From Kosakonia arachidis (lineage in GTDB: Bacteria > Pseudomonadota > Gammaproteobacteria > Enterobacterales > Enterobacteriaceae): a stretch of 64,000 bases of DNA. The position numbers and the translations under genes are program-made. The notes under the pieces were generated by a model, which was given only the letters and a program-made list of their open reading frames with translations, was not told where the DNA came from and ran no database searches. The stretch is taken from contig NZ_FPAU01000001.1 in NCBI RefSeq assembly GCF_900116535.1, positions 124,001-188,000 of the forward strand. Reading direction: 5' to 3'. Within the stretch, counting starts at the first letter, position 1; each line of letters opens with the position of its first letter. This document shows, in pieces, positions 40,932-52,026 of this stretch.

Positions 40932-41909
40932 ATGGCATGTGGCGAATTTTCCCTGATTGCCCGTTACTTTGACCGTGTACGAAATTCCCGTCGCGATGTA
41001 GAAACCGGCATTGGCGACGATTGTGCTCTGCTCAACGTTATTGAAAAACAGACACTGGCGATTAGCGTCGATACGCTGGTGGCGGGCAACCATTTTCTGC
41101 CGGAGATCGATCCTGCGGATTTGGCCTGCAAAGCACTGGCGGTCAATTTAAGCGATCTGGCGGCCGTAGGCGCGGATCCAGCGTGGATGACGCTGGCACT
41201 TACGTTGCCGGAGGTAGATGAAAGCTGGCTGGAGAAATTTAGCGACAGCCTGTTTGAACAGCTTAGCTACTACGATATGCAGTTAATTGGCGGCGATACC
41301 ACGCGTGGCCCGCTGTCGATGACTATCGGCATTCATGGTTATGTGCCGCCAGGACGGGCAATGAAGCGCTCAGGCGCCAAACCGGGCGACTGGATTTATG
41401 TTACCGGAACGCTGGGCGACAGCGCTGCTGGCCTGGCGATTTTGCAGCAACGTTTATCCGTCAGTGATAAAGCCGATGCGGAGTCTCTGCTCAAGCGTCA
41501 TTTACGGCCAACCCCGCGTGTATTGCATGGTCAGGCGCTGCGCAGCCTGGCAAGTTCGGCGATCGATCTCTCTGACGGCCTGATCTCCGATTTGGCGCAC
41601 ATACTGAAAGCCAGCCAGTGCGGTGCGCGTATCGATCTGGATGCATTACCTTTCTCCGCCGCGTTCAGTCGTCACGTAGAGCCTGAGCAGGCGCTGCGCT
41701 GGGCGCTTTCCGGTGGTGAAGATTATGAATTGTGTTTTACCGTGCCGGAACTGAATCGCGGCGCGCTGGATGTCGCCATCGGCCAGCTCGGTGTGCCTTT
41801 TACCTGCATCGGGCAGATCAGCGCCGATGTGGAAGGGCTGCATTTTACCCGTAGCGGCAAGGCTGTCACCCTTGACTGGAAAGGATACGACCATTTTGCC
41901 GAGAGCTAA
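40932..41909 (+). CDS. thiL: Thiamine-monophosphate kinase
   Basis: A 325-residue PurM-like kinase making thiamine diphosphate from thiamine monophosphate. Motifs include GDDCALLN near residue 28, the metal-binding [10 protein letters not shown] near 49, [11 protein letters not shown] near 74 and [12 protein letters not shown] near 118. Length as in E. coli. The end overlaps pgpA. A hairpin lies in the 74-base gap from nusB. Confidence 0.97.
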   Translation: MACGEFSLIARYFDRVRNSRRDVETGIGDDCALLNVIEKQTLAISVDTLVAGNHFLPEIDPADLACKALAVNLSDLAAVGADPAWMTLALTLPEVDESWLEKFSDSLFEQLSYYDMQLIGGDTTRGPLSMTIGIHGYVPPGRAMKRSGAKPGDWIYVTGTLGDSAAGLAILQQRLSVSDKADAESLLKRHLRPTPRVLHGQALRSLASSAIDLSDGLISDLAHILKASQCGARIDLDALPFSAAFSRHVEPEQALRWALSGGEDYELCFTVPELNRGALDVAIGQLGVPFTCIGQISADVEGLHFTRSGKAVTLDWKGYDHFAES

Positions 41910-42402
41910 AGATATCGCCAAAAGCCGTCTGAACTTGCGAAACCCCTGGCATTTGCTGGCTACCGGGTTTGGTAGCGGTTTAAGCCCGATTGTTCCGGGC
42001 ACTATGGGATCGCTGGCGGCAATTCCCTTTTGGTGGGCGATGACATTTCTGCCCTGGCAGCTCTATTCGCTGGTGGTCATGCTGGGGATTTGCCTCGGTG
42101 TGTATCTGTGCCACCAGACGGCAAAAGATATGGGCGTACACGATCACGGTAGCATTGTCTGGGACGAGTTCATCGGAATGTGGATTACGCTGATGGCGCT
42201 CCCGACCAGTGACTGGCAGTGGGTCGCCGTCGGCTTTGTGCTATTCCGTATTCTGGATATGTGGAAACCGTGGCCGATTCGCTGGTTTGATCGCAATGTT
42301 CATGGCGGTATGGGGATCATGGTTGATGATATCATTGCCGGGATCATCGCTGCCGGACTGTTGTATCTGATTGGCCACCACTGGCCGATTGGCTTGATCT
42401 GA
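41896..42402 (+). CDS. pgpA: Phosphatidylglycerophosphatase A
   Basis: About 168 residues of an inner-membrane lipid phosphatase that dephosphorylates phosphatidylglycerophosphate. [16 protein letters not shown] and [13 protein letters not shown] are the signatures; three or four hydrophobic helices follow. The family start (MTILPR in E. coli) is ACG-ACC-ATT-TTG here, so the ATG is absent. I placed the start at TTG 41896; ATT 41893 or TTG 41872 (which has AAGG upstream) are alternatives. All overlap the end of thiL. Confidence 0.9.
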   Translation: MPRAKDIAKSRLNLRNPWHLLATGFGSGLSPIVPGTMGSLAAIPFWWAMTFLPWQLYSLVVMLGICLGVYLCHQTAKDMGVHDHGSIVWDEFIGMWITLMALPTSDWQWVAVGFVLFRILDMWKPWPIRWFDRNVHGGMGIMVDDIIAGIIAAGLLYLIGHHWPIGLI

Positions 42403-42408
42403 GGGTGA

Positions 42409-42472
42409 TGCGCCGGATGGCGGCTGGCGCCTTATCCGGTCATACAGCAGCGCCACCGGGCATTTTACCTTC
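42409..42472. repeat. REP/BIME elements between pgpA and yajO
   Basis: TGCGCCGGATGGCGG with CTTATCCGG forms one REP; CAGCGCCACCGGGCA nearby is a second, opposed unit. Together they make a small mosaic element between convergent genes. Confidence 0.75.
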
Positions 42473-42477
42473 TCGGG

Positions 42478-43452
42478 TTACTTAAATCCTACCACCGGGT
42501 GCTGTTTGTACGGGGTTTCCAGCTCGGCAATCTGCTCCGGTTTCAGCGTTAAATCCACTGCGGCTAACAGCTCTTCCAACTGCTCTTCGCGGGATGTGCC
42601 GATAATCGGCGCAGCGACGCCCGGCTTACTCAGCAGCCAGGCAAGCGCCACCTGGGCACGGGAGGCACCAATTTCTTCTGCCACTGCGGTCAGGCGTTCG
42701 GCTATTTGACTGTCATTTTCATCGGTTTCGCTGTACAGCGTTTTGCCGAATTCATCCGACACCAGACGTGCGGTAGTTTCTCCCCATGGGCGGGTTAAAC
42801 GTCCACGTGCCAGCGGGCTCCATGGAATAATCGCCACGCCTTCCTTGTAACACAGTGGCAGCATCTCGCGCTCTTCCTCGCGATAGATCAGATTGTAGTG
42901 ATCCTGCATGGTGACAAAACGCGCCCAGCCATTTTTTTGCTGCAAGGTCAGCGCGTGAGCGAATTGGCGAGCGTGCATCGACGACGCGCCGATATAGCGC
43001 GCTTTGCCCGCTTTCACGACTTCATCCAGGGTTTCAAGCGTCTCTTCAATTGGCGTATGGTAATCCCAACGATGTATTTGCAGGAGATCGACATACTCCA
43101 TGCCCAGTCGTTGCAGACTATCGTCAATAGAACGCAGGATCTGCGCGCGGGAGAGACCTTCCGCCAGATCGCCCACCTGGTGATAGACTTTGGTGGCGAC
43201 GACGACCTCGTCGCGGCGGGCGAAATCGCGTAGCGCGCGCCCGACAATCTCTTCGCTGCTGCCATCGGAATAGCTGTTGGCGGTATCAAAGAAGTTGATG
43301 CCGCCTTCCAGCGCGCGCTGAATGATAGGGCGGCTACTCTCTTCCGGCAGCGTCCAGGCGTGTTTGCCCCGGTCAGGTTCGCCAAATGTCATGCAGCCAA
43401 GGCAAAGGCGGGAAACCTTGAGGTCTGTTTTTCCTAATGTGCTGTATTGCAT
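42478..43452 (-). CDS. yajO: Aldo-keto reductase YajO
   Basis: A 324-residue NADPH-dependent aldo-keto reductase. The catalytic tetrad is seen as Asp in FFDTANSYSDG near residue 56, Tyr in the same loop, Lys in VVATKVYH near 83 and His in QIHRWDYHTP near 127. E. coli YajO has been linked to making 1-deoxyxylulose 5-phosphate by a side route, fitting its place next to dxs. Length equals E. coli. Its physiological substrate is not settled. Confidence 0.93.
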   Translation of the reverse strand: MQYSTLGKTDLKVSRLCLGCMTFGEPDRGKHAWTLPEESSRPIIQRALEGGINFFDTANSYSDGSSEEIVGRALRDFARRDEVVVATKVYHQVGDLAEGLSRAQILRSIDDSLQRLGMEYVDLLQIHRWDYHTPIEETLETLDEVVKAGKARYIGASSMHARQFAHALTLQQKNGWARFVTMQDHYNLIYREEEREMLPLCYKEGVAIIPWSPLARGRLTRPWGETTARLVSDEFGKTLYSETDENDSQIAERLTAVAEEIGASRAQVALAWLLSKPGVAAPIIGTSREEQLEELLAAVDLTLKPEQIAELETPYKQHPVVGFK

Positions 43453-43510
43453 GGTTCCACTCCTGCTATTAAAAACTTACGTTTAAGCATAGCAGGAGCG
43501 GCAGGGGGGA

Positions 43511-45373
43511 TCAGGCGAGCCAGTTGCGGATGCGGGTTTCGATGCCTGCGGCGTTCAGCCCCAGATCGGCGCGGGCTTCATCCTGCGTACCTTGTGGGAT
43601 GAAGAAATCCGGCAGGCCGAGGTTGAGCACCGGCACCGGTTTGCGGTGCGCCATCAGTACTTCGTTGACGCCGCTGCCCGCGCCGCCTGCAATAGCATTC
43701 TCTTCCAGCGTCACCAGCGAGTCATGATGCGCAGCGGTTTCCAGAATCAGCGCTTCGTCGAGCGGCTTGGCAAAACGCATGTCGATAAGCGTTGCGTTCA
43801 GAGCTTCGGCGGCTTTTTGTGCTTCCGGCAATAATGTACCGAAGTTCAGAATCGCCAGCTTCTCACCCTGACGTTTCACCACGCCTTTACCAATCGGCAG
43901 TTTCGCCAGTGGCTCCAGCGGTACGCCAACGGCATTGCCGCGCGGGTAACGTACGGCGCTTGGGCCATCGGCATAGTGATAGCCGGTAAACAGCATCTGG
44001 CGACACTCGTTTTCATCGCTTGGCGTCATGATGACCATGCCCGGTATACAGCGCAGATAGGAGATATCAAAAGCGCCCTGGTGCGTCTGACCGTCGGCAC
44101 CGACAATCCCGGCGCGATCGATGGCAAATAGCACCGGCAGTTTCTGGATCGCCACATCGTGGATCACCTGATCATAAGCGCGCTGCAGGAAGGTGGAGTA
44201 GATCGCTACCACCGGTTTGTAGCCACCAATTGCCAGCCCGGCCGCGAAAGTCACGGCATGCTGCTCGGCAATGGCAACATCAAAATACTGATCCGGGTAT
44301 TTGCGTGAAAACTCGACCATGCCGGAACCCTCACGCATCGCTGGTGTAATCGCCATCAGTTTGTCGTCTTTGGCGGCGGTTTCGCTCAGCCAGTCGCCGA
44401 AAATCTTCGAATAACTCGGCATGCCGCCACTGCTTTTTGGCAGCGTACCGCTGGTCGGATCGAATTTCGGCACCGCGTGGAAGGTGATCGGGTCTTTTTC
44501 GGCCGGCTCATAGCCGCGCCCTTTTTTGGTCATAATATGCAGGAATTGCGGACCTTTCAGGTCGCGCATATTGCGCAGGGTCTGCACCAGCCCCAGCACA
44601 TCGTGACCGTCTACCGGGCCAATGTAGTTAAAGCCCAGCTCTTCAAACAGCGTGCCTGGCACGACCATGCCTTTGATATGTTCTTCGGTACGCTTGATCA
44701 ACTCTTTGATCGGCGGTACGCCGGAAAGCACTTTTTTGCCGCCTTCGCGCAAGGTTGAGTAGAGCTTGCCGGAGAGCAACTGCGCGAGGTGATTGTTCAG
44801 TGCGCCAACGTTCTCGGAAATCGACATCTCGTTGTCGTTCAGCACCACCAGCATATCCGGACGGATATCACCGGCGTGGTTCATCGCTTCGAAGGCCATG
44901 CCCGCGGTGATCGCGCCATCGCCAATTACGCAGACGGTACGGCGCTGTTTGCCCTCTTTGGCGGCGGCGACGGCAACGCCAATTCCCGCGCTGATAGAGG
45001 TGGAGGAGTGACCAACGCTGAGAACATCGTATTCGCTTTCGCCGCGCCATGGGAACGGATGCAGACCATTTTTCTGCCGGATGGTGTCGATTTTGTCTCG
45101 ACGCCCGGTAAGAATTTTATGCGGATAGGCCTGGTGGCCGACGTCCCAGATTAACTGATCAAACGGCGTATTGTAGACGTAATGTAACGCGACGGTCAGT
45201 TCGACCGTGCCAAGCCCGGAGGCGAAGTGCCCGCTGGAGCGGCTTACGCTGTCGAGCAGATAGCGACGCAGTTCATCGCACAGCTTCGGCAGACTCTCTT
45301 TCGGCAGCAGACGCAACTCTTGTGTGGTATCTACCAGCGCCAGCGTCGGGTATTTGGCTATATCAAAACTCAT
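43511..45373 (-). CDS. dxs: 1-deoxy-D-xylulose-5-phosphate synthase
   Basis: A 620-residue thiamine-diphosphate enzyme that joins pyruvate and glyceraldehyde 3-phosphate, the first step of the MEP route to isoprenoids. [31 protein letters not shown], with the GDG and N of the cofactor motif, is near residue 152; the catalytic Glu is in [14 protein letters not shown] near 368. The ATG at 45373 is used; the frame has two more residues upstream. The dxs-ispA-xseB order is as in E. coli. Confidence 0.98.
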   Translation of the reverse strand: MSFDIAKYPTLALVDTTQELRLLPKESLPKLCDELRRYLLDSVSRSSGHFASGLGTVELTVALHYVYNTPFDQLIWDVGHQAYPHKILTGRRDKIDTIRQKNGLHPFPWRGESEYDVLSVGHSSTSISAGIGVAVAAAKEGKQRRTVCVIGDGAITAGMAFEAMNHAGDIRPDMLVVLNDNEMSISENVGALNNHLAQLLSGKLYSTLREGGKKVLSGVPPIKELIKRTEEHIKGMVVPGTLFEELGFNYIGPVDGHDVLGLVQTLRNMRDLKGPQFLHIMTKKGRGYEPAEKDPITFHAVPKFDPTSGTLPKSSGGMPSYSKIFGDWLSETAAKDDKLMAITPAMREGSGMVEFSRKYPDQYFDVAIAEQHAVTFAAGLAIGGYKPVVAIYSTFLQRAYDQVIHDVAIQKLPVLFAIDRAGIVGADGQTHQGAFDISYLRCIPGMVIMTPSDENECRQMLFTGYHYADGPSAVRYPRGNAVGVPLEPLAKLPIGKGVVKRQGEKLAILNFGTLLPEAQKAAEALNATLIDMRFAKPLDEALILETAAHHDSLVTLEENAIAGGAGSGVNEVLMAHRKPVPVLNLGLPDFFIPQGTQDEARADLGLNAAGIETRIRNWLA

Positions 45374-45397
45374 CAGCAACTCATCTAGTGTGTCGTT

Positions 45398-46297
45398 TTA
45401 TTTATTACGCTGGATTATATAATTCGCCAGTGCTTCCAGTGCCGCTGTGTCAAGCGACTGTGCTGCCAGCAGGCTAAGCGCCTGTCGCGCATCGTCAATC
45501 AGGTCGCGGGCTTTTGTCCGGGCTTGCTCAAGACCCAGGAGTGCGGGATAGGTACTTTTACCCAGGTGCTGATCGGCGCCCTGGCGTTTACCAAGGGTGG
45601 CAGTATCACCGACCACATCCAGAATGTCATCCTGAACCTGGAATGCCAGACCGATGCTCTGGGCGTAGCGATCGAGCTGAGGCAAGGCTTCCCGCCCTCT
45701 GTCGCCCGCGCTCAGTGCGCCCATTTTTACTGCTGCACGGATCAACGCACCGGTTTTATGACGATGGATCTGCTCCAGCGCTTCCAGTGAAATTTGCTTG
45801 CCTTCAGCCGCCAGATCCAACGCCTGGCCTCCGCACATGCCAGCCACGCCGCTGGAGATCGCAAGCGTTGATACCATCGCCAGCCGATCGTGTGCCGCCA
45901 CTTCCGGCATCGGCGCATCGGCGAGAATCGAGAAGGCCAGCGTCTGCAATGCATCTCCCGCAAGAATGGCATTGGCTTCGCCAAATTTAATATGGCAGGT
46001 CGGCAGGCCACGGCGTAAATCGTCGTCGTCCATCGCAGGCAGATCGTCATGGATCAGCGAGTAAGCATGAATACACTCCACTGCGGCTGCGGGCGCATCC
46101 AGCGTTTGCTGGCTGACGCCGAACATCGAACCAGTTGCGTAAACCAGAAACGGACGTAGACGTTTACCACCCAATAGTGAGCCATACTCGATAGCGTTAA
46201 CCAGAGGAGTGTTCTGAAAGGGCAGCGGAGCGATGAAACGGCGCAGCGCGTCATTTGCCCGATCGACGCAGGCCTGCAGTTGTTGATTAAAATCCAT
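45398..46297 (-). CDS. ispA: Farnesyl diphosphate synthase
   Basis: A 299-residue prenyltransferase that builds geranyl then farnesyl diphosphate from C5 units. The first Asp-rich motif is DDLPAMDDDDLRRG near residue 84, with GGKRLRP before it; the second is QVQDDILD near 223. Length equals E. coli IspA. It follows xseB with two bases between the xseB stop and its ATG and precedes dxs, so isoprenoid steps share a transcript. Confidence 0.98.
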   Translation of the reverse strand: MDFNQQLQACVDRANDALRRFIAPLPFQNTPLVNAIEYGSLLGGKRLRPFLVYATGSMFGVSQQTLDAPAAAVECIHAYSLIHDDLPAMDDDDLRRGLPTCHIKFGEANAILAGDALQTLAFSILADAPMPEVAAHDRLAMVSTLAISSGVAGMCGGQALDLAAEGKQISLEALEQIHRHKTGALIRAAVKMGALSAGDRGREALPQLDRYAQSIGLAFQVQDDILDVVGDTATLGKRQGADQHLGKSTYPALLGLEQARTKARDLIDDARQALSLLAAQSLDTAALEALANYIIQRNK

Positions 46298-46299
46298 CG

Positions 46300-46542
46300 T
46301 TATTCAGCGTCCGGTGCGAAAGGCTTTAACGGCGCCTCTTCGGAATCGGAGAGCAGGATCTGCACGCGCTGCTCCGCCTGCTGTAATTTTACCTGCCCCT
46401 GGCGTGCCAGTTGCACGCCACGTTCGAATTCATTGAGTGCCTCTTCAAGCGGAAGATCGCCGCTTTCAAGACGAGTGACAATCTGTTCCAGCTCGCTCAG
46501 CGCTGTTTCGAAACTGGCTGGTGCTTCGTTTTTCTTTGGCAT
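46300..46542 (-). CDS. xseB: Exodeoxyribonuclease VII small subunit
   Basis: An 80-residue helical protein, the small subunit of exonuclease VII, which with XseA degrades single-stranded DNA. The stretch [26 protein letters not shown] is the family signature. First gene of xseB-ispA-dxs. Divergent from thiI with 214 bases between. Confidence 0.97.
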   Translation of the reverse strand: MPKKNEAPASFETALSELEQIVTRLESGDLPLEEALNEFERGVQLARQGQVKLQQAEQRVQILLSDSEEAPLKPFAPDAE

Positions 46543-46756
46543 AGTGAATGTCTGACTCTTCTATTATTCATTCTGACTCAACTTAGCTATGGTAGCGGAG
46601 TCGTGGCACTTAGCCAATTACGCTCAAGGGTAATGCATTGCGCAAGGTCTATTCGATGGTGGTATACTTCCGCGCCTGGATGCAGCCGCAGGTATGGGCT
46701 GCTGTATTATTTTCCCTCACAGGCCCTGTCGGGCTTGCCAACGAACCATTGCCGCC

Positions 46757-48205
46757 ATGAAGTTTATCATTAAATTGTTCCCGGAAATCACCATCAAAAG
46801 CCAATCTGTGCGCTTGCGCTTTATTAAAATTTTGACCGGGAACATTCGTAACGTTCTGAAGCACTACGATGAAACCCTTGCCGTTGTACGCCATTGGGAC
46901 CATATCGAAGTTCGCGCCAAAGATGAAAACCAGCGCCTGGCTATTCGCGACGCGCTGACCCGCATTCCGGGGATCCACCATATTCTGGAAGTGGAAGATG
47001 TGCCTTTCACTTCCCTGCACGATATTTTTGAGAAAGCGCTGGTACAGTATCGCGAGCAGATTGAAGGTAAAACCTTCTGCGTGCGCGTGAAACGCCGTGG
47101 TAAACATGAATTCAGCTCTATTGAAGTGGAACGTTACGTGGGCGGCGGGCTGAACCAGCATGTCGAATCTGCACGCGTTAAGCTGACACACCCGGATGTG
47201 ACGGTGAATCTGGAAATCGAAGATGACCGCCTGCTGCTGGTAAAAGGCCGTTATGAAGGGATTGGCGGCTTCCCGATTGGCACCCAGGAAGATGTTCTGT
47301 CGCTGATTTCAGGCGGTTTCGACTCCGGCGTTTCCAGCTATATGCTGATGCGCCGAGGTTGCCGCGTGCACTACTGTTTTTTTAACCTTGGCGGCGCAGC
47401 CCATGAAATTGGCGTTCGCCAGGTGGCGCATTATCTGTGGAACCGCTTTGGTAGCTCGCACCGCGTGCGTTTTGTGGCAATCAATTTTGAACCGGTGGTC
47501 GGCGAGATCCTCGAGAAAGTCGATGATGGTCAGATGGGGGTGGTGCTGAAACGCATGATGGTGCGCGCCGCGTCGAAAGTCGCTGAACGTTACGGCGTGC
47601 AGGCACTGGTAACCGGTGAGGCGCTGGGGCAGGTTTCCAGCCAGACGCTGACTAACCTGCGTCTGATTGATAACGTCTCCGATACGCTGATCCTGCGCCC
47701 GCTTATCTCTCACGATAAAGAGCACATTATCGATCTGGCGCGTGAGATCGGTACCGAGGATTTTGCCCGCACGATGCCGGAATATTGCGGCGTGATCTCC
47801 AAAAGCCCAACGGTCAAGGCGGTGAAGGCAAAGATCGAAGCGGAAGAAGCGCACTTTGATTTTGCTATTCTCGACCAGGTTGTGGCGGAAGCCAGCAATA
47901 TTGATATCCGTGAAATCGCTCAGCAAACCCAGCAAGAGGTGGTGGAAGTTGAAACGGTTAACGGTTTTAGCCCGAACGATGTGGTACTGGATATCCGTTC
48001 GATTGACGAACAGGACGATAAGCCGCTGACGCTGGAAGGTGTTGATGTGGTGTCGCTGCCGTTCTACAAGCTGAGCACGAAATTTGGCGATCTGGATCAG
48101 AGCAAAACCTGGCTGCTGTGGTGCGAGCGTGGCGTAATGAGTCGCTTGCAGGCGCTCTATCTGCGTGAGCAGGGCTTTCAGAATGTGAAAGTTTATCGCC
48201 CGTAA
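46757..48205 (+). CDS. thiI: tRNA 4-thiouridine synthase ThiI
   Basis: A 482-residue enzyme with a ferredoxin-like and THUMP region (1-165), a PP-loop ATPase domain with [13 protein letters not shown] near residue 181, and a C-terminal rhodanese domain with the persulfide cysteine in [15 protein letters not shown] near 456. It puts sulfur on uridine 8 of tRNA and supplies sulfur for thiamine. The ATG at 46757 matches E. coli. REP elements follow. Confidence 0.97.
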   Translation: MKFIIKLFPEITIKSQSVRLRFIKILTGNIRNVLKHYDETLAVVRHWDHIEVRAKDENQRLAIRDALTRIPGIHHILEVEDVPFTSLHDIFEKALVQYREQIEGKTFCVRVKRRGKHEFSSIEVERYVGGGLNQHVESARVKLTHPDVTVNLEIEDDRLLLVKGRYEGIGGFPIGTQEDVLSLISGGFDSGVSSYMLMRRGCRVHYCFFNLGGAAHEIGVRQVAHYLWNRFGSSHRVRFVAINFEPVVGEILEKVDDGQMGVVLKRMMVRAASKVAERYGVQALVTGEALGQVSSQTLTNLRLIDNVSDTLILRPLISHDKEHIIDLAREIGTEDFARTMPEYCGVISKSPTVKAVKAKIEAEEAHFDFAILDQVVAEASNIDIREIAQQTQQEVVEVETVNGFSPNDVVLDIRSIDEQDDKPLTLEGVDVVSLPFYKLSTKFGDLDQSKTWLLWCERGVMSRLQALYLREQGFQNVKVYRP

Positions 48206-48212
48206 AGACAAT

Positions 48213-48320
48213 GCCGGATAGCAACTTCGCCTTCTCCGGCCTGCAGCAAGGGTTCGAACCTGAACCCGGTTGTGGGCTTGATAAACGTCAGCACTATCCG
48301 GCAGCCAGCGCCACCGGGCA
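48213..48320. repeat. BIME (REP mosaic) between thiI and yajL
   Basis: TGCCGGATAGC with CTTCTCCGGCC makes one REP; CACTATCCGGCA and CAGCGCCACCGGGCAT at the right make further REP-type arms. They fill the gap between two convergent genes. Confidence 0.75.
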
Positions 48321-48329
48321 TGCTAATGC

Positions 48330-48923
48330 CTACGCTTCGTAGTAATTATAAATCCCTGCGGCCATCACCAACTGCGACGCCACTTCGTGGGCTTTTTCGC
48401 GCCCGACCAGTAGGTCAATAATTTTCAGGCCAAAATCAATGGCCGTGCCTGGCCCCTGGCTGGTCAACAAGTTTACGCGCGGGTCCCACACTACGCGCTT
48501 ATCCTGCCATTGCTCGGGCGGAATCGTCTCTTTTAGCCCCGGGAAACCGGTCATGTTGCCCAACGGGAAGAGCTGATGTGGCACCAGCACCGTACCGGCA
48601 GCAGCACAAATAGCAGCAACAATGCGCCCGGAAAGGTGGAACTGGCGAACGGTTTCGACAAGTAGTGGGCTGTCGCGAAAGCACTCTGCGCCTTTCAGCC
48701 CGCCCGGTAACACGATCGCATCGAAGTCCCCATCCGCAACTTCAACCAGCGGCGCATCGGCCAGCAGTTTAACCCCGCGTGAGCAGGTGATAACCAGGTT
48801 GCCGTCGCTGGCTACGCTGGCGGTAGTGACAGCAATGCCGCCGCGGACCAGCAGATCAATAGTGGTGACCGCTTCGGTCTCTTCACTACCAGGGGCGAGG
48901 CATATCAGAGCTGATGCGCTCAT
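48330..48923 (-). CDS. yajL: YajL, DJ-1/PfpI family protein
   Basis: A 197-residue DJ-1 homologue reported to act in oxidative-stress protection, as a chaperone and as a protein/nucleotide deglycase (the last is disputed). The reactive cysteine is in VAAICAAAG near residue 106, with Glu15 in GSEETEA. The segment after the cysteine (AAAG) differs slightly from E. coli (AAPA). The ATG at 48923 is used. Its start lies inside the end of panE (38-base overlap), so translation is coupled. Confidence 0.95.
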   Translation of the reverse strand: MSASALICLAPGSEETEAVTTIDLLVRGGIAVTTASVASDGNLVITCSRGVKLLADAPLVEVADGDFDAIVLPGGLKGAECFRDSPLLVETVRQFHLSGRIVAAICAAAGTVLVPHQLFPLGNMTGFPGLKETIPPEQWQDKRVVWDPRVNLLTSQGPGTAIDFGLKIIDLLVGREKAHEVASQLVMAAGIYNYYEA

Positions 48924-49797
48924 ACTCACTCTCCTTACGTTTAATCATTTCATACAGACGGGCGTTTTCCGGCACTGCAATACCGTGCGCGCGGGCGCGT
49001 CTGAGTAGGTAGCCAGTAATATAATCGCTCTCGGTGCGCCGTAAGGCGCGTACATCCTGGAGCATCGATGAAATATTTTCCGCAGTATTTTCGATAATCT
49101 GGTTCACGTAACTCAGCAAATCATCCGCAGAAATATGGTGGCCTTCACGTTCGATAACGGCAGCCACTTCGCGGGTGATTTTGGCCACCTCGTCGGGACA
49201 TTCGCGTAGATCGCCATTTTTACAGTTGTGCAGGGCGGTTAGCGGATTGACCACGCAGTTCACCGCCAGCTTGCGCCATAGCGCCGGACGAATGGTGTTA
49301 TGCCAGGCCACATCTGGTAGCGCTTCTTGCAGGGTATCCGCCAGCGCACTGAATTCACCGTCCTGCTGACGCGCCGGGCCAATATGCGTAGTGCCGCTTG
49401 CCACATGTATAATCACGTTACCATCGCGGCGAGCTGCGTGAGTCGTGGTGCCAATCAGCAGGGGATTCGGCAGCGTTTTCAGCTCTTCTACAGTACCCAT
49501 TCCATTGTGAATCAGCAGTACCGGCGTCGCGGTGGAAAGCACCGTTGCAAGGCTTTTTACCGCATCAGAAACTTGCCAGGCTTTCAGCGTCACCAGCAAC
49601 AGATCGCTCTGGGCCAAAAATTCAGGATCGTTAGCCGTCAGGGATTCATTAAAAACCGTGCCGTCTTCTTCCACGACATTTACACTGCAAAAAGGCTGGG
49701 GCACACGTAACCAGCCCTGTACTTCATGTCCCTGTTTACACAGCGCTGTTAACCACAATTGCCCTAAAGCACCGCAACCGAGTACGGTAATTCTCAT
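48886..49797 (-). CDS. panE: 2-dehydropantoate 2-reductase
   Basis: A 303-residue NADPH enzyme that reduces ketopantoate to pantoate for coenzyme A synthesis. The Rossmann motif [11 protein letters not shown] is at residues 5-15; the catalytic Lys is in [16 protein letters not shown] near 176 and Glu in a later helix. Length as in E. coli. Divergent from yajQ with 139 bases between; yajL overlaps its 3' end. Confidence 0.97.
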   Translation of the reverse strand: MRITVLGCGALGQLWLTALCKQGHEVQGWLRVPQPFCSVNVVEEDGTVFNESLTANDPEFLAQSDLLLVTLKAWQVSDAVKSLATVLSTATPVLLIHNGMGTVEELKTLPNPLLIGTTTHAARRDGNVIIHVASGTTHIGPARQQDGEFSALADTLQEALPDVAWHNTIRPALWRKLAVNCVVNPLTALHNCKNGDLRECPDEVAKITREVAAVIEREGHHISADDLLSYVNQIIENTAENISSMLQDVRALRRTESDYITGYLLRRARAHGIAVPENARLYEMIKRKESEYERISSDMPRPW

Positions 49798-49936
49798 TGT
49801 TCCTCCTCACCTGCAACTGCGCCAGGTGTTACTACAACCATTATAGTGCTGTCGGCTATGCTTCCAGTATTACAAGTTGAGTTATACCTCGTTGCGGGTA
49901 TTATGCATCGCAACAAATAGAGAGGGAGAAGAAAAG

Positions 49937-50428
49937 ATGCCATCTTTCGATATCGTTTCCGAAGTTGAAATGCGCGAAGTGCAAAACGGCGTTGAGAATG
50001 CGACCCGTGAAGTCGCGACACGCTTCGATTTTCGCAACGTTGAAGCCACATTCGAGCTGAATGAAGAAAAACAGACCATTAAAGTGCTGAGCGAATCTGA
50101 TTTCCAGGTTAACCAGTTGCTGGATATTTTGCGTGCCAAGTTGCTGAAACGCGGCATTGAAGGGGCATCGCTGGATGTACCGGAAGAGTTCGTCCACAGC
50201 GGGAAAAACTGGTTCGTGGAAGCAAAGCTGAAGCAAGGGATCGATGCACCGACGGCGAAGAAAATCATCAAGCTGATTAAAGACAGCAAAGTGAAAGTGC
50301 AGGCGCAGATTCAGGGGGAAGAGATCCGCGTGACCGGGAAATCTCGTGATGACCTGCAAGCGGTGATGGCGCTGGTGCGCGGCGGCAATCTGGGCCAGCC
50401 GTTTCAGTTCAAAAACTTCCGTGATTAA
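49937..50428 (+). CDS. yajQ: YajQ, UPF0234 nucleotide-binding protein
   Basis: A 163-residue protein with two ferredoxin-like domains, known from homologues to bind nucleotides (c-di-GMP in Xanthomonas). The [10 protein letters not shown] start and [32 protein letters not shown] and [11 protein letters not shown] stretches mark the family. The ATG at 49937 has AGAGGGAGAAG before it. A hairpin terminator lies between it and convergent yajR. Confidence 0.96.
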   Translation: MPSFDIVSEVEMREVQNGVENATREVATRFDFRNVEATFELNEEKQTIKVLSESDFQVNQLLDILRAKLLKRGIEGASLDVPEEFVHSGKNWFVEAKLKQGIDAPTAKKIIKLIKDSKVKVQAQIQGEEIRVTGKSRDDLQAVMALVRGGNLGQPFQFKNFRD

Positions 50429-50432
50429 TTTC

Positions 50433-50460
50433 TTTTCCCCTCCTGCCGGGGAGGGGAAAA
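50433..50460. terminator. Bidirectional terminator between yajQ and yajR
   Basis: TTTTCCCCTC and GAGGGGAAAA arms pair around CTGCCGGG. T's or A's at both ends suit both strands. Confidence 0.85.
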
Positions 50461-50468
50461 TGGCCCGC

Positions 50469-51830
50469 TTAACCCGCGACGGCTTGTTCGACTTCAAAGC
50501 GGTTTGTCACTTTGCTGTCGATCTTCACATAGGCGCTACGCTCTTCCGCCACGACCAATACTTCACTGACACCCGCCGTTGCGCGCAGACGCTGCTGTAG
50601 CGCGTCATCAATAGCCACATCGTCAGGAATGGCGATGCGCAGACTGCTGACATACGGCGGCTCCTGCATACTACTGGCAACCAGCAGCCAGACCGCGGCC
50701 AGTAATGCGCCGAACATGAACACCATTTGCGGATCAAATAAACCATCCACCCAGCCACCGACCGCACCGCCAATAGCGACACCGAGAAACTGGCTGGTGG
50801 AGTAAATGCCCATTGCCGTCCCTTTATAACCGGCTGGCGCTTCTTTACTGATTAACGACGGCAGCAGCGCCTCCATCAGGTTAAAGGCGAGGAAGAAGAT
50901 CTGTACACCAATCACAATTTCCCAGAAGTAAGCGCCAGCGCCCCACAGCACGATTTCTGCAATCAGCAGCAGCGCAACGCAGAGTACAAAAACGCGTTTC
51001 ATCCGGCGTTTCACCTCGGCGTAGATAATAAATGGCACCACCGAAGCAAAAGAGATAAGCATGGTGACGAGATAGATTTTCCAGTGCTCTGAGGCCGGGA
51101 AACCGGCAGATTCAAGCTGACCAGGCAGCGCCACAAACGTCGACATCAGCAGGATATGCAGGCACATAATGCCAAAATTCAGCTTCAGCAGCTTTGGATT
51201 GACGATCACCATGCTAAAGCAATCTTTGACCATTCCCGATTCGCGGTTGCGTACATGGTGTTTGCTGTCCGGCACTACCCACAGCGTCAGGATAATGCCG
51301 ATCGTCGCCAGCACGGCAATCATCCAGAACAGCGCATGCAGGCCTAATAGATGTGTGATGACCGGCCCTAAAACCATGGCTATGGCGAACGTGATGCCGA
51401 AGCTGACGCCGATAAACGCCATTGCCTTGGTGCGATTTTGCTCGCGCGTGAGATCCGACAGTAGCGCCATCACGGCGGCGGCAATCGCCCCGGAGCCTTG
51501 CAGAGCACGGCCCAGAATAATGCCCCAGATGGAGTCGGTGAGCGCGGCAATCACGCTGCCCAGCACAAAGATCACCAGCCCACCGACAATCAGCGGCTTG
51601 CGGCCGATGCGATCCGAAAGCAGCCCAAAGGGGATCTGAAATACCGCCTGGGCCAGGCCGTAGATGCCGATCGCTAACCCAATCAGGGCTTCCGATGCGC
51701 CCTGCAAGGCCATACCGTATGTGGTCAGAACGGGCAGGACCATAAACATGCCGAGCATGCGCAGTGAAAATACAGTCCCCAAACCCCAGGTGGCGCGCAA
51801 CTCGCCTGGCGTCATTTTATAATCGTTCAT
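50469..51830 (-). CDS. yajR: YajR, MFS transporter with C-terminal YAM domain
   Basis: A 453-residue major facilitator with twelve hydrophobic segments and motif A (GLLSDRIGRKPLIVGG) in loop 2-3. The last 70 or so residues form the ferredoxin-like YAM domain typical of YajR (SSLRIAIPDDVAIDDAL...). The E. coli structure is known; the substrate is not. The ATG at 51830 matches the family. No fusion or truncation is seen. Confidence 0.94.
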   Translation of the reverse strand: MNDYKMTPGELRATWGLGTVFSLRMLGMFMVLPVLTTYGMALQGASEALIGLAIGIYGLAQAVFQIPFGLLSDRIGRKPLIVGGLVIFVLGSVIAALTDSIWGIILGRALQGSGAIAAAVMALLSDLTREQNRTKAMAFIGVSFGITFAIAMVLGPVITHLLGLHALFWMIAVLATIGIILTLWVVPDSKHHVRNRESGMVKDCFSMVIVNPKLLKLNFGIMCLHILLMSTFVALPGQLESAGFPASEHWKIYLVTMLISFASVVPFIIYAEVKRRMKRVFVLCVALLLIAEIVLWGAGAYFWEIVIGVQIFFLAFNLMEALLPSLISKEAPAGYKGTAMGIYSTSQFLGVAIGGAVGGWVDGLFDPQMVFMFGALLAAVWLLVASSMQEPPYVSSLRIAIPDDVAIDDALQQRLRATAGVSEVLVVAEERSAYVKIDSKVTNRFEVEQAVAG

Positions 51831-51980
51831 TACCACCTCATTTTAAAAACCGGACATAGTGTAGTGCGGCGGCAGGGTAGGGTAAACATGCGGTTATTTA
51901 ACAAATATTACATAACAATATATTTAATGTGGTTATTGGTTTTTCCGTCACAAGGCCAATAAAAGGGTTTACTCCAGACG

Positions 51981-52008
51981 AAAAAAAACCGGGTTTCCCC
52001 GGTTTTTC
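51981..52008 (-). terminator. Rho-independent terminator after cyoE
   Basis: On the minus strand AAAACCGGGG and CCCGGTTTT arms pair closely around a short loop and are followed by TTTTTCGTC. It lies 19 bases after the cyoE stop and closes the cyo operon. Confidence 0.88.
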
Positions 52009-52026
52009 CAGTCAGGTGCAGCAAGC

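Noticed and set aside
48250-48285. GGGTTCGAACC resembling a tRNA T-arm, between thiI and yajL
   Set aside because: No matching acceptor, D or anticodon stems are present, and the sequence lies within a REP mosaic. A tRNA gene is not supported.
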